From Welwitschia mirabilis (lineage: Eukaryota; Gnetophyta; Gnetopsida; Welwitschiales), in contig JBOZIK010000001.1 in assembly GCA_051453625.1 (NCBI GenBank), forward strand, positions 175,671,174 to 175,735,173: DNA of 64,000 nucleotides, written 5' to 3'. Under the pieces are notes generated by a model, which saw only the letters and a list, made by a program, of their open reading frames with translations, was not told the origin of the DNA and ran no database searches. The position numbers and the translations under genes are program-made. Every line of letters starts with the position of its first letter. Position 1 is the first letter of the stretch. Positions 48,091 to 59,728 of this stretch are shown in pieces.

Positions 48091-49130
48091 TCTTAATAAA
48101 AAGGATTCTTTACTCTAATTTTTACATCCTTTGATTAAGTGTTTTAATACCTCTATTTACAAAACCTAGAATGGTCTTTGTGGTCTCTATCAAGAGGGCC
48201 TGTATCTACTCGAGTAAAGCCCTAACCATGTGTCTCTAAACCTAAGGTATGACTATTTTATCTAGAATTTTTTTATGTCCATATCCTATAAAAAGTAAGC
48301 TAAAGTATTAATATGGGATAATTACTACTCACACATGGGCTTTGGTATCTAAAACTATTTAAAAAGTACTAAGATAAGGCATGGATAACTAAGTGTCTGA
48401 AGATAATGTTCCTTGACCATAGATTTAAGTCTCCTCTGAATAAACATGGAAAGATCCATCTACTTCCCCTATCTAAATGCTACCAAAATATGTAAATGGG
48501 CTACCATAGCATGACTATAATGAAAATATGGGCTAATGTTATGGATCAATCCTTTTTGCAAGAGTCTATATGTGAGGGTTAACTGAGTGACAAGTACTCC
48601 CATCTATCCATAGTAAGATTTGCCAATATATATAGTATAGCGCCATATCACTAGTACTCCTCAATTCCACCTGCCAAGTGAATATGTGTATTCTCAAGCC
48701 CATCAAGATCTATAATCATTGTAATATTAGATAGGAGAATTACTATCTCATGATTCCATATATATGCAATAATCATATCCTGTAGCTGACCATAAGCATC
48801 TGGTCGTCTCTCAATATGCTTAATATCATACAATTCCCTTGTTTTTAAAATGTAATAAAACTCATGTGCATATATGATCTATCTAAGATATAGATCTATG
48901 AGTCTTTAGTCTACCTCTAGCTTAATACAACTCATAAAATTTCCAAAGTATGTCTTAACACAAATGCTAGTTATCTGAATGGTCGATGAATGTCCATGTT
49001 AAGGTGGTGGATGTGCTAGCTTTGCATGCTCTATCTTTGATAGTACTATGAGACTTGCCTCTTACTCTATGACCTCAACCTTAGCTGCAACTTATCTAGC
49101 TTTATGCATATTGGACCTACTCAATTGAAA
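48091..49130 (-). pseudogene. Possible env-like or extra ORF remnant of element N
   Basis: Base composition is less AT-rich than around it, and on the minus strand a coding-like reading runs through stops: KTYFGNFMSCIKLEVD, YAHEFYYILKTRELYD, the open part 48651-48833 with RRPDAYGQLQDMIIAYIWN and LENTHIHLAGGIEEY, then ILYILANLTMDGSTCH, SVNPHI, GSPFTYFGSI and GEVDGSFHVYSEE. Athila elements often carry an extra ORF between integrase and the 3' LTR, which is this position. I do not recognise the protein and see no clear membrane segment, so the env-like label is only positional. Confidence 0.45.
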
Positions 49131-50682
49131 ATATACAAAGATATCATGTGAAAATGAAAAGACATGTTAAAAACATCATATGATTGGATAATAACGGATC
49201 TCAAAATCGATAAAAATTATGAAAAATGGTAAAAATATGTTCTACCTCATGAAGGTTGCAATGTATTCCAAATTACTTGAATGTGAGAAGAAAAATACGA
49301 AATATGCAAAAAGTTTTAAAACTTATGTTTTTAGTGGACCCCATATAAGCTAAAAATTTAAAGTTCTCAAATGAAAAATCTAATTTAGTAGAATTGGAGA
49401 ACACATCAAACTGATCAATTTTCCAAAAGCAACATTATCTTTTGACTTATATTTGTGATAAAACAAGTGTGAAAGGTGAAAAATTAAAAATACCTCATAA
49501 AATGCATATTTTCTTATAATTCAAAAAATATGGGGTGAAATTCAAATTCATAAGTCATAAATTAAAGAGCATAAAAAATTGATTGGTATGCATGAAAAAT
49601 ACATATCAAAAGGCTAAAAAAGGGAGAAAAAATTAAAAAATAAGAGGAAAGAAAAGCATACCTCATTTTTTGTAAATTTGATAAAATCTCACAAATCTAG
49701 TCTCGAAATAAGATGAGACAAGATCCAAAACGTTGTTATACTCTAGAGGGATCATTTTCTCTTAAAGGAATAAATGAAAATAATGAAGTAATAAGAAAGA
49801 ATAAGGATAAATGATTTGGGCTTGACACTGTCAGTCGGTCATGTCATTCAAATGATAGCCCTAGAATGACTCTTAGAAAAAATTAGACTATTGTTCTCTC
49901 GATATTGTCTAGATGACTAAGTGGATGATAGGGCATTAAAAAGTTTGACAGAACTAAAAATTTCAACTTATAAACTTAGGCTTAGATGTGATCATTTAAG
50001 TATCATATTCTATCGAAAAAACTCAAAAGAATAAAAAATGAGAAAGAAAACCATAAAAATCAAGAGAAAAAGAATAAACTTACAAGAAAATAAAAACTAT
50101 GGCTAAAAAAAATAGACTATCTAGATTAAAATTATCAATTAAAGTTGAGTAAATACACCTAAATAGAAAAGGAAAACAACATAAACTTATAATTACAAAA
50201 GATATAAGCAAACGCATGAAAACTAGGAAACATAAATGATGTCCTTTTGAATTCTAATGCTAACTAAAAAATGATATAAATATAAAAGAATATCTTAGAA
50301 AACTACTAAATGATAAGGTCCTATGAAATAATGAGAAAACGCATAAATGATTTTGAAATAACAAACTTAAAAACCAAAAAAACATAGAATGGAAATGGAC
50401 ATAAGGAAGAAGGAGAAGATTTCTTACCTATTCTAAGTACTAATCTAGCAAACTTTTGAGAAATATTACCTAAGTAAATATGCATGACAAAATGTATAAA
50501 CTCTATAAACTTTCACTTAAAAGGGTAGTGATTATGATGATATCAAAAAATTAAGTGCTTAGAATAATAAATATCAAGACAAAAAGCTACTTAGAATTGA
50601 ATTCACCTACTCTCATCCCATGAATACATCTAAATTCTTAAAAGTGAAATGACCAAGTGAGAATACTAAGAGTCTAAAAAAT
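49131..50682 (-). other. Element N spacer between extra ORF and module
   Basis: Very A-rich on plus; hairpin-like motifs near 49835-49870 and 49897-49945. The part 50400-50600 matches E 63720-63880 inverted (ATCATCATAATCACTACCC versus ATCATCATAATTACTACCC), confirming that N and E are sister elements. No gene seen. Confidence 0.55.
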
Positions 50683-50912
50683 AAATAATGCTTTTGATGA
50701 TACTAGAAATACCATTGATTCCATATCCTCAAAGTTTATTACAAATTTTTCCATGATGATGGGAATGCAACCACTGTCAGAGGAGTAAATACATGTGAGG
50801 CATGATCAACTAACATCCTAGTGGAGTTTCCATGACTATCAACACTGCCAAAGGTCTCTTTTGAAAAAATTTATCCTATTATAGTATAACATCATGATGA
50901 TCATGTATCTTT
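50683..50912 (-). other. Conserved non-coding module (copy in N)
   Basis: Minus strand landmarks: GGAAACTCCACTAGGATG, TTTACTCCTCTGACAGTGG, TTGCATTCCCATCATCATGG. Matches the modules in M, P and E. Confidence 0.7.
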
Positions 50913-51410
50913 CTTTAAGTATAAAATAAAATATATTATGGTAATTATCTCTTCCTTTTATTTTTTATTTTTTCTTTTTTCCCCAAAAAATTCCCACATG
51001 ATTACACACTTGAAAAGATAAAAGTGAATAAGTGAGATAAAAGATAGAAAAAATTCCAAACAATTAAAGACCTTAACACTATTGGAAAAAAATACAAGAA
51101 CTAAGGCATCTTCCTTTAGATGAAGTCCATAGATATGAAAATGTCTCAAGATTATGTGAATTCAATCTTATCACTATAAAATTGCCAAGTATGAATACTA
51201 GTCATGAAATTTCATAAAGCAACATAGAAGTCAAGTTTCAAAGATGATCAGATGATATCATAACATCTACCAAAGGAATAAGCTAAGAAAAAACTCAGAT
51301 AATAATAAGAAGAAAGTCCTTCTTATTAAGGAAAACCTCCAATATAAGTGCTTCTATCATGTTTATGATTACATTAAAAGATTCTTCATATAGTTTCAAT
51401 CATTATCTAT
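50913..51410 (-). other. Element N region between module and integrase
   Basis: Corresponds to P 35400-35720 and M 13721-14080 (all contain an antisense ATGAATGTCTTAAG-like stretch). No coding motif seen. Confidence 0.5.
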
Positions 51411-52600
51411 TAATCTTTTAAATTGTCTTAGTCTCTAAGTCTAAAATATCAATTGAGCTTTTAGAATGCATTTTCTCTATAAATTAAGGACATAATCACT
51501 TAGAGGTAAACTTGTCATTTAAAAGATAAACTCCAATATCATATAACAAAACCAGTTAACCTAGTTTAAACTTTTTATGAAATATCTTTTTATCATGATT
51601 GAACTTAGCTTGGACTTTATGGATTAATTGACGATGTCTAAGCATAAGTTTATTTTTCATCAAAGTCTAATTGGGCTTATCTATGTTTAATTTTTTTATG
51701 AAGGTCAATAAGATTAAGCTGACAAAAATCATGATAAGTATTATAGCATACATCAATAGGAAAAGTATAAACTATACTGTATACCTGTTTAAGTTCATAA
51801 GGTAAAAATCCAAGATAAGTACTCCAAGTAGCATGGTAAGCTAAAACAACATCATTAAGCTCAAAACCCAAGATTTATTATTAATATAGACAAGTTTTTA
51901 TAACATTTTTTTAATTTCTCTATTAGCATTTTCAAGCTTCTAATTAGTCTAAGGATGATAAGCATAAGCTACTTTATGTTTTATACCAATTAACATAAGA
52001 AGTTTTCTAAAAATTCAATTAATAAAATGAGTACTCTGATTATTAATGATAATTCTAAAAAAATCAAATCTCTAAAAAATATGAGATCTAATAAAATGAC
52101 AAACACTTCAGGCATCATTCAAAGAGGTAAGCATGTCTTTAGCCTATTTAGTTACATAATCTACAACTACTAAAATGTAATGCTTATCAGAAGGTTTAAG
52201 AATAGGGCTCATAAAATTAATATCCTAATAATAAAAAGGCTTACACTCAAAAATAGATCTAAGGAGCATTTCCTATGAATGAATAAGGCTACTATAATGC
52301 TAACAAGAATTACACCTTATAGAAAAATCACAAGAATCTTGAAAAAGAGTATGCCAATAAAAACTTGAATGGAGAATTTTAATAGTTGTTTTATGTCCAC
52401 TAAAGTATCCTTCACAAACACCATGATGATAAAGATGAAGGATTTCAATTATTTCCTAATAAGTCATACATTTTCTCATAATTTGATCTCTACACCTATT
52501 ATACAAATGTGGCTCTATCCATTTATAGTCATCTATTCTATGAAGAAAAGTTTTACATTGATTGTAGGTCCAATGTTGTAGTGTTTTTATGGTTATAAGA
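51411..52600 (-). pseudogene. pol: Element N integrase
   Basis: Minus strand. The core and tail include the open part 51677-51871 with NDVVLAYHATWSTYLGFLPY, matching the N-D-V-L-W-A-Y-R-T...PLG-x-S-P-Y block of Athila integrases, then ELKQVYSIVYTFPIDV and DFCQLNLIDLHKK. Upstream, an A-Y-H-P-x-T-N equivalent lies near 51945-51975 and the C-x-x-C of the zinc region near 52300. The G-Q-x-L-K tail is near 51420. Frames are broken by stops but the domain is full length. Confidence 0.75.
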
Positions 52601-53500
52601 TAATTACTAATATCTTCATATAAGAAGGATGAAAAGAAGAAGAAATAGCAAAAAGTTTCTCATCAAAAAAAGCATCATCAATTATAAAATCATCAAGAGG
52701 AGAAGAAAGACAACACAAATGATTGACAATAGAATTATGATTTTCTACTTTATTTATGATGGTTAAATTAAATTCTTGCATAATAAGGATCCATCTAGTT
52801 AAATGATTATTAGAGTATTTCTTAGTCATAAGGTGACAAATAGCAAAATGGTTAGTATAAATACTTGTATGAAAGCCTAAAAAATAATGTTTAAGAGAAT
52901 CAATAAAAAATATAATGGCTAGTATTTCTTTCTCTGTAGCGATATAATTCATTTCAGATTTAGATAAAGATTTTCAATGATAATATACAACTTTAAAATC
53001 ATTTTCATATTTTTGACAAAGTACCCCACTCATGGAAAAATTACTTGCATCACACATTAATTCAAAATCTTTTTTCCANNNNNNNNNNNNNNNNNNNNNN
53101 NNNNNNNNNNNNNNNNNNNNNNNNNNNNNNNNNNNNNNNNNNNNNNNNNNNNNNNNNNNNNNNNNNNNNNNNNNNNNNTTTGAGATCTATAAAAAGAGTT
53201 ACTATTGCATGATATAACTTTAAAATCATTCTCATATTTTTAACAAAGAAACCCACCCAAATCAAAATTATTCGCATCACACATAAGCTCAAAATATCAT
53301 TTTTAATTGGGTCCTATTACTATAGGAGAATAAAAATTTTTATGTTTAAGCCTATTAAAAGCAAGTTAACAAGATTTATTCCATTCAAATTTGTCTTCTT
53401 TCTCTAGTAACAAGTAAGGGGGTTTATAAATATTAGCATAATAATAAATAAACTAATGGTAAAAACTATAATAACCAAGAAAAAATCTAACCTATTTAAC
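52601..53500 (-). pseudogene. pol: Element N RNase H (with a 100-N gap and local duplication)
   Basis: The open part 52593-52952 (119 codons) holds NYIATEKEILAIIFFIDSLK, YTNHFAICHLMTKKY, RWILIMQEFNLTI and HNSIVNHLCCLSSPLDD, the classic C-terminal half of Ty3 RNase H; the T-D-H Asp is Asn. The N-terminal half, with CVMRIILIWVGFFVKN (equivalent to CDAS-x-x-x-x-GAVL-Q), appears twice, at 53000-53078 and 53179-53310, on either side of the gap. Confidence 0.8.
53079..53178. other. Assembly gap (100 N)
   Basis: Unknown bases. Both flanks (about 52965-53078 and 53200-53310) contain diverged copies of the same RNase H stretch (ACTTTAAAATCATT, then GCATCACACAT). Confidence 0.95.
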
Positions 53501-54650
53501 ATTTATAGGAGGATTTAGGTTTTGAATAATACCAACTTTGGAAGCATCCATTCTAATCCCCTCTTTTAAGATATGGTAACCTAAAACAATTTCACTTTTA
53601 CTAAGAAATAAGTTCTTTTCCCAACTCAAATGTAGGCCATTATAAATGCAATGATTAAGGACTTTCTCTAATCAATCTAAAATATATTCAAAAGCTTCAA
53701 CGTAAATAGAGAAGTCATCTATAAAAAATATCAATATAATCCTCAAGAACATAAAAAAAAAATTCCCATCATAGCATGGTAAAAAGTACCAGGAGCATTA
53801 TAAATTCTGAAAGGCATCTGTTAAAAAGTGAAAGTATTAAAAGAAGAAGTAAAAGTGGTTTTGACTTGGTCCTGACTAGCAATGAAACTTACTTGTAACC
53901 ATTATAACCATTAAGAGAATAATAAAAAGAATAACCCTAAATTTTTTCAAGTATCTAATCAAGAAAAGGCAAAGAACATTGGTATTTTTAGTTACTTTAT
54001 TTAGTTTTTAAAATTTTATGCACATTCTCCATTTCCCATCTTTCTTAGGAACTATCATTAAGGGGTTAATCCACTCTCTATCAACATTTACATAAATGAT
54101 TCTAGTATTCATTAATATTATGATTTTATCTTAATAATTACTTAAGGGCTAGATTAAATCATTACTAGGATTTCCTAACAAGTTTTTCATTTTCTTCATA
54201 TGTTAGACAATTAAGATAGAAATGATTATCAAATCATTATCAAACTAAGCAAGCGAATTTACTTTAGATTACAAAAGAGAGACTAAACTTAATTCTTATT
54301 GAGGGATAAGGTTTTTATTGATAATTAATGGTTTGTTTAGATCATTGCTTAAAAAAATGTATTTTAGTCCATTGTCAAAGGGTTTTAAATTTCAATTTAA
54401 GTTTAGATTTTTATTTTCTATAAAGTTCTTAGGAAAACTAACTATCATCTTAGACTATCATTTGAATATTAGTAGCAGATGACCATTTTTAAAATTGAAA
54501 ATATTAGTTTTGCTAAGATCTCAATCTTTTGTGTAGTTAACAGACTCAAACTTTCTACTCTTGAGATCAAAAAAATTAATTTTCAAATGGTCAAAATTAA
54601 GTTGATCTTGAAAAGCATACTAGTTACTTACTTTTGATTAATCATCAAAT
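53501..54650 (-). pseudogene. pol: Element N reverse transcriptase
   Basis: Minus strand blocks: WINPLMIVPKKDGKW (about 54025-54080), FRKLN-like and K-N-T-N-V-L-C-L-F remnants, the polymerase motif FIDDFSIY (53703-53729) with both Asp residues kept, HLSWEKNLFLSKSEI (about 53590-53640) and GYHIL, then the PPINVK connection near 53510. Stops and frameshifts. Confidence 0.8.
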
Positions 54651-55200
54651 AATGTTGGTTTGTGAAGCATGGACCAATCCTTCTCAAGTAAGTGGTTCTA
54701 TAAAAATAAGGTTGGCTTTATTTCTTCCTCCACACTCAAATTGTGTTCTAAATATTTTCTAGCTACATTAAAAGTTCTTATTGAAAATTTTTTATTTTCA
54801 AAATAACACTCCATTAAACTAGTTCTTGTATCTACAATATAGTGGGTTATTATACATAAAGATCTACTTTAAAGTAAATAGTGATCATCATTATGCTTAG
54901 CTTCTATAATAACAATATTAATAGAGTAGCAAGCTTCTTCTATCTAAATGACCAAATGCTTAATCACAACTAACAGTTTCTTCATAGATATATGAGCTAG
55001 TTCTAAAATAATTCATTTAGGCTCTACTCTATCTTTCAACCCAAGTCTCTAAAAAATGTGTAAGAATATAATGTTAACACTAGCTCTACTATCAATTAAG
55101 GCTTTTTGAATCCTATAATTTTCTTTTAACGTGACACTCGTAGTTGCTTCTCTCTGACCCTTAAACTTTAGACATTTTAGGCAAACTAAGTTATTAACGA
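54651..55200 (-). pseudogene. pol: Element N protease
   Basis: Active-site region ALIDSRASVNIIFLHIF (about 55060-55110): the catalytic Asp is kept but the Gly of D-S-G-A is Arg. Then LELAHISMKKLLVVIKHLVI, EEACYSINIVIIEAKHND, HYIVDTRTSLMECYFENK and the acidic VEEEIKPTLFL. Same block order as E. Stops. Confidence 0.75.
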
Positions 55201-56942
55201 ATTGAGTTCTAGGGATGATTTTTTTTTTTACTTCCTCTTAATTAGGTATTTCCATAGATTAAAATACTTTAAATTATCTCGAAAAAGTTTCAAAAATGGT
55301 AATTTGATGCTCATATTTTGTATTAGAACTTTTAAATAATCATTAAGAATAGGATTTATGTTTAGTTTATCAAGCCATGGGATAACCAGTTTCTTATGTG
55401 AAGAATTTTTTCTTTTGTTACTTAATGGAGAATGAAAAGAATGATTTTATAAGATCTTTATGTTCTCTTCTTCATTATTTTTATCATTGTTTAATGTGGA
55501 ATCCTTATGAGTGGAAGGATTTCTATTATTTTTACTACTTATCATCACCTTACACTCTTTTTTAACTTTATTTGGATTTGGTAAAAATTAAGTGGTAAGA
55601 GACCCTTGTGGTCTTTGATTAGCAAGCATAGTTTATTTTAAAATATTCACAAGGTTTTCAATGTTTGAGTTTGTTCGTTCTTATGTTTTTCGCAATTATT
55701 TAATGGAATTCCTAAGATGATCACTTTAATTTTAGGAGTTAGATGAGCTACTTAATTGTTTAAGTTGTTTGATTAGAATTTCATGTTATTAAATGTTTTC
55801 TTAAATGGTTGTAAGTTAGAATGGTCTATTTGAAAATTTTTAAAGGTGGGTTGTTCACTCATTCTAGATTGAAAGTTGTTATAATCTTAAACTTGTCTTT
55901 GGTTTTGGTTTTGGTTGTAATTTGAAGATCTTTAGTTGAAAGAGCATACTTCTTTATAAATTCTTTTCTTTGTAAGTTGTACGAAAAGGAGATTATTTTA
56001 TAACATGATAATTATCCTTGCCCAAATCATAAATAAGAGCTATGCCTTCACTCTTTTTGATTGTCACCTTTGCATCTAGAATTACTTCAATGTACTTTTT
56101 CAAGGTTGATGTAAAATCCTTTATGACATTTGTTAGTTTATTTTAAGTTCTCATTTCTCCTTTTTCATGTTTTACCTCCTTAAGATATTTAATGATTTGA
56201 TCCATTTGGTTTTCTCTAGATGAGGGTTTATGCCAAGTTCCACTTACTTCTACCAACTATTTCAATTCTTTTCAAGCATTTTCTAAAGCTAAGTTTAATA
56301 AATTACCTTTACACAAAAAGTCAAATTAGATGCTTTATTTGACTATTTAATCCACTGTAAAAGTAGTCTATTAGTTCTTCCTATAAAAAAGCATCTACAG
56401 GGTTAGAATGAAAAGAAATGAAAAATCTCTCATAATTAGAGGCATAATCTTCATTAGGCATTTATTAGAAGTTGGTTACTTCTTTATCACATTTTTGAAT
56501 GATAGTTTCATTCATAAATCCTTTTATGAAAGCTTCCTAAACTTGAATTCATAATTTTAAGCTTTTGTGAGGAATTATTCTTAACCATAGTTTAGCCTTA
56601 TATTTTAAACTGATGATAAATATAACCATGTAGGTCCTATCACTGATTTATTTTATACCGTTTCTGAAAGTAAGGAGTAATTATTCTATATCAGCAATGT
56701 GTTGTAAAGGGTCTTCATCTAGTTCTCCACTAAAAAATTGGAGAGACATTTAAGTTTTTTAGTTTAACATTATCATCAAGAGGTAAGCCAAAAGAGATTT
56801 ATATTTCATATTTCTTATTGATAATCAGATTTATAAGGATGACATTGACATTGATTTGAATAGGTGTAGTGATAGAAGTTCTAATGACAAGGGGTAGATT
56901 TGGCTAGACAGGTTTCTTATGTTTTTGTGATGAGGTAGACAT
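55201..56942 (-). pseudogene. gag: Element N gag
   Basis: Start ATG at 56942 (MSTSSQKHKKPV), the same start as E (MSTS at 60197). The capsid core shows FSGELDEDPLQHIADIE, then KAKLWLRIIPHKSLKL, EAFIKGFMNETIIQK, YASNYERFFISFHS and LIDYFYSGLNSQ. The tail has SNIENLVNILK, MLANQRPQGSLTT and KKLVIPWLDKLNINPILNDY. No intact zinc knuckle is visible; the region near 56000 that should hold it reads as stops. The order and spacing match E residue block by residue block. Confidence 0.85.
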
Positions 56943-57633
56943 GGTTGGAAATGAAAAACTATCATTAATACAATCTTCTAAAAAAATTTCATTCACAAAA
57001 TTAAACTTTAAAGAAATAACAATAGATATTATTGGAATTTCTAAATTTTTCATATATTTGTTGTGCTTACTTAAGTTAGCTTTGAGGTCAATCAAAGTTT
57101 CTCAGATATTTGTCTCAATAAATAGCCCCTGTCTTTAGTATGTTTCTTCCTTACTAGATTTTATCATACATGCTTAGTCTCAGATGCATAGAGTATCATT
57201 CCTACCATCGTCCAAACATAGTCTAGAAGATAGAAACATAGAAAACATAAAAAAAGGAAAAATGTAAAAAATATAAATAAAATTTTGATAGATAAAATAA
57301 AAAACTCTACTAATAGACTATCATCCACCTACATCATATGGATGACAAAGGGGATGATAGAAGAAACTCTAAAAATTTTTTATAGAAATAAAAAGATGAA
57401 AAATCATGGCATAGAGGCCATCATCACTACATGTCTTCCGAATGATAAAGTGAACAAAAAACTTTTTTATTATGAAATAGAAAAATACTTTTATTTTAAA
57501 ACATAAAAACTAACACTTTAGAGAGAAAAACCTATGCTAGTATAGGTAAAAGTATAATTCTACTAGAAGAAAGCACCTAAACTAGAGTCCAAATACTCAG
57601 TAGAGAAATGATAACTCTCAAACTCTAGATAGT
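56943..57633 (-). other. Element N leader with perfect-arm hairpin
   Basis: Untranslated region. CTATCATCC (57318-57326) pairs perfectly with GGATGATAG (57352-57360); a weaker copy lies near 57405-57450. The plus-strand frames 56941-57138 and 57285-57506 overlap the gag start or the hairpin and are not supported as genes. Confidence 0.6.
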
Positions 57634-57653
57634 CTTCCTTGGTAATGACATTA
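57634..57653 (-). promoter_or_regulatory. Element N primer-binding site (tRNA-Asp-like)
   Basis: Minus strand TAATGTCATTACCAAGGAAG aligns with TGGCGCCGTTGCCGGGGA plus AG, three bases from the LTR end (TGTTTCAG at 57657). Confidence 0.65.
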
Positions 57654-57656
57654 AGA

Positions 57657-58532
57657 TGTTTCAGTGTATATTTATGTAACATTATGTCCTTAGTAGATTC
57701 CTGTTAATCACAAATATATGCATAAATACAATACAATAATATAGACAAGAGTTAATCTAAATGTTATAATCCATTGAATTCCTGAGTTAGAGAAAGAGAG
57801 TTGATTTCTACAAGGAAACACTTTGTATTTTAACTATAGAAATAAATTGCAATGCATGAAAAGAATAATGCAATACACTTATGCAAAGCTAATCTAGAAA
57901 TTAAAAGTAATAATAGACCTAAGATAATCATGCATAACCTTGATAAATGTTACTCTTATAACCTATATCACTAAAGAAACTATCACTAAATCAAAATCAA
58001 TATAAGCTATAAGGGTTAAGAACAAAAATGCACAAGAATTGGAAAAGAAGTATTTTGTATTAAGTCTTAAACAACATTCATGTTATAAATCAACCACATC
58101 ACAATGAAGGAATATTTACCCAACACTAAGGAAGACATCTCTTTGCAAGAACAAGGATGGATCTACCGCCCTTCAGTTTTCTGTCATGAGAATTTCTAGT
58201 GCAAATGAAGAGAAGTAGGAGTTGAAAAGGAAAATAATATTTATTAACATAAAGACCTAATAAAATAGATATAGAGACATGAGGCAAACCCTAATGAAGG
58301 CATTAGAGGAAACAAATAGATAAGTGGAAAAAATTAGATGAATGTTTAATGAGACATTTTAATAGTGTTATCTAGCTAGTCATCTAGATGATATAGGAGA
58401 TGATGCCACCTCATAAATGATCCATGTTACTATTAGATTTGATCATACTTAGCATCCTTATTTGTATTGATTGTTCTATTGTCTGTACTATCATCTAGTT
58501 GATGAGGTAGATGATAGGATTTTACAAATTAT
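57657..58532 (-). repeat. Element N 5' LTR, truncated by insertion of element E
   Basis: Aligns with 46247-about 47108. At ...GATTTTACAAATTAT the alignment stops and E begins. The continuation expected from the 3' LTR (TCTATCAATGCATTAACC) must lie beyond E, outside the window. 58528-58532 (ATTAT) is the probable left target copy of E. Confidence 0.8.
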
Positions 58533-59707
58533 TGTGATGCCAACTTAGATGTATTTGATAGGGTATTTTAAGTTGTTTTGTATATAAACTAATAGATAAA
58601 TGCCTAGTTCCTATGACAATTGAGAATCCAGGAGCACAAGACAAAAGCATGTAGTTTATTAGATAATTCACAAGCATTTTATGTAGATATGGATAAATTG
58701 TATTTTCGGATGATTATTCCTGCAAACAACAAGATATCACACTGACTAAAAATGAAGAAAAGACTGTCATCCCCTCCGTCATCTCCACGACAGGTAGGAT
58801 GATAACCTCAATTAAGCATATGATAGAGTCCTTGCTAGATAACTTGTAGTTAAACTAAAGATCTTACTATTAGACATCTTCATCCTCTTAATTATCCAGA
58901 CGATACTAGTGGACAGCATCTCCAGAAACAGTCAATGACAGTTTGCATGCAAATCATAAGCAATTAAACTAGAAGCTAAGCAGATAACTCATTATCAATC
59001 CTTGTCGTCTCATCCATTATCCAGAGGACCATAAGGATGACACTGTTCTCTATCTCTTTTACAGAATATATTCCCGAGTTGTCGCTTGTTCTTTGTGACT
59101 TTCTCTTGCATGTTAGCTAGAGTTTCTCTTATGATTTTCTATCAATTCCCTTTCCCTTTCTGTCTATAAATAAAGGTTTTCTGCTTGATCCCTAATCATC
59201 TTTGATAGTACCTAACATTCTCATGATAGGAGGTCTTGGGACTAGAGAATCATCTTGTAATCTAGAAAGATGTTACCTTGGTGTTGGGCGGTGTATCCTC
59301 CATTGAGGAATGACTACTTTGCGATATGGATGCCTTTTCTATTTTAATATGGGTTATCCCTTTTTTTAATAATTGTAAGAACTTATTCCTCATAGTTTAT
59401 GTTGTTCTAGATTCATGACAGGTTTCTTTAATTATATAGATTATGAGCATAGCCTTTGTTAAAGTTGAGCTTAATTAGTTTAGATACATCATTATTTACT
59501 TTTTTATATTAGTTTGCATTAGCATATTTTATTTCCATGCATTGCAATTTATTTTAGTAGATTAAAATTACACATTTATTTACCTTCTATGGAATTACAA
59601 CATTTGGATCACTCCATCTATACTAGCATGCTATATTTGTGCATCTTATTGTAAGTAATAGGATTTAAATCAAGGTGTGAAACATTGCATAAATTTGCAC
59701 TGCAACA
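58533..59707 (+). repeat. Element E 5' LTR
   Basis: 1175 bp. Starts TGTGATGCCAACTTAG, ends CATAAATTTGCACTGCAACA. It keeps the canonical TG...CA ends, unlike several older LTRs here, and holds three hairpin-like motifs (58764-58805, near 58870-58925, 59004-59045). Confidence 0.85.
59165..59172 (+). promoter_or_regulatory. TATA box of the E LTR
   Basis: TATAAATA in CTGTCTATAAATAAAGG, about 630 bases into the LTR; probable promoter, with AATAAA overlapping. Confidence 0.5.
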
Positions 59708-59710
59708 AAT

Positions 59711-59728
59711 TAGTGCCATTGTCAGGGA
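59711..59728 (+). promoter_or_regulatory. Element E primer-binding site (tRNA-Asp-like)
   Basis: TAGTGCCATTGTCAGGGA against the Athila/Tat-type TGGCGCCGTTGCCGGGGA: four differences, all transitions. Three bases (AAT) separate it from the LTR end. Confidence 0.8.

Larger units (their letters stand above)
46247..58532 (-). mobile_element. Athila-like Ty3 element N
   Basis: Minus strand: 5' LTR 57657-58532 (cut by E), primer site 57634-57653, leader, gag, protease, RT, RNase H, integrase, conserved module, long spacer and 3' LTR 46247-47329. The full domain order is kept but every frame has stops. Its LTR, leader and gag start (MSTS) are closer to E than to M and P, so N and E form one subfamily. 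The candidate left target copy GCCAC (46242-46246) cannot be checked because the right end is beyond the window. Confidence 0.85.

Noticed and set aside
48651-48833. Independent host gene for the 60-codon minus frame
   Set aside because: It sits in the spacer of element N, is bounded by stops that interrupt a longer coding-like reading, and has no start context or exon structure.
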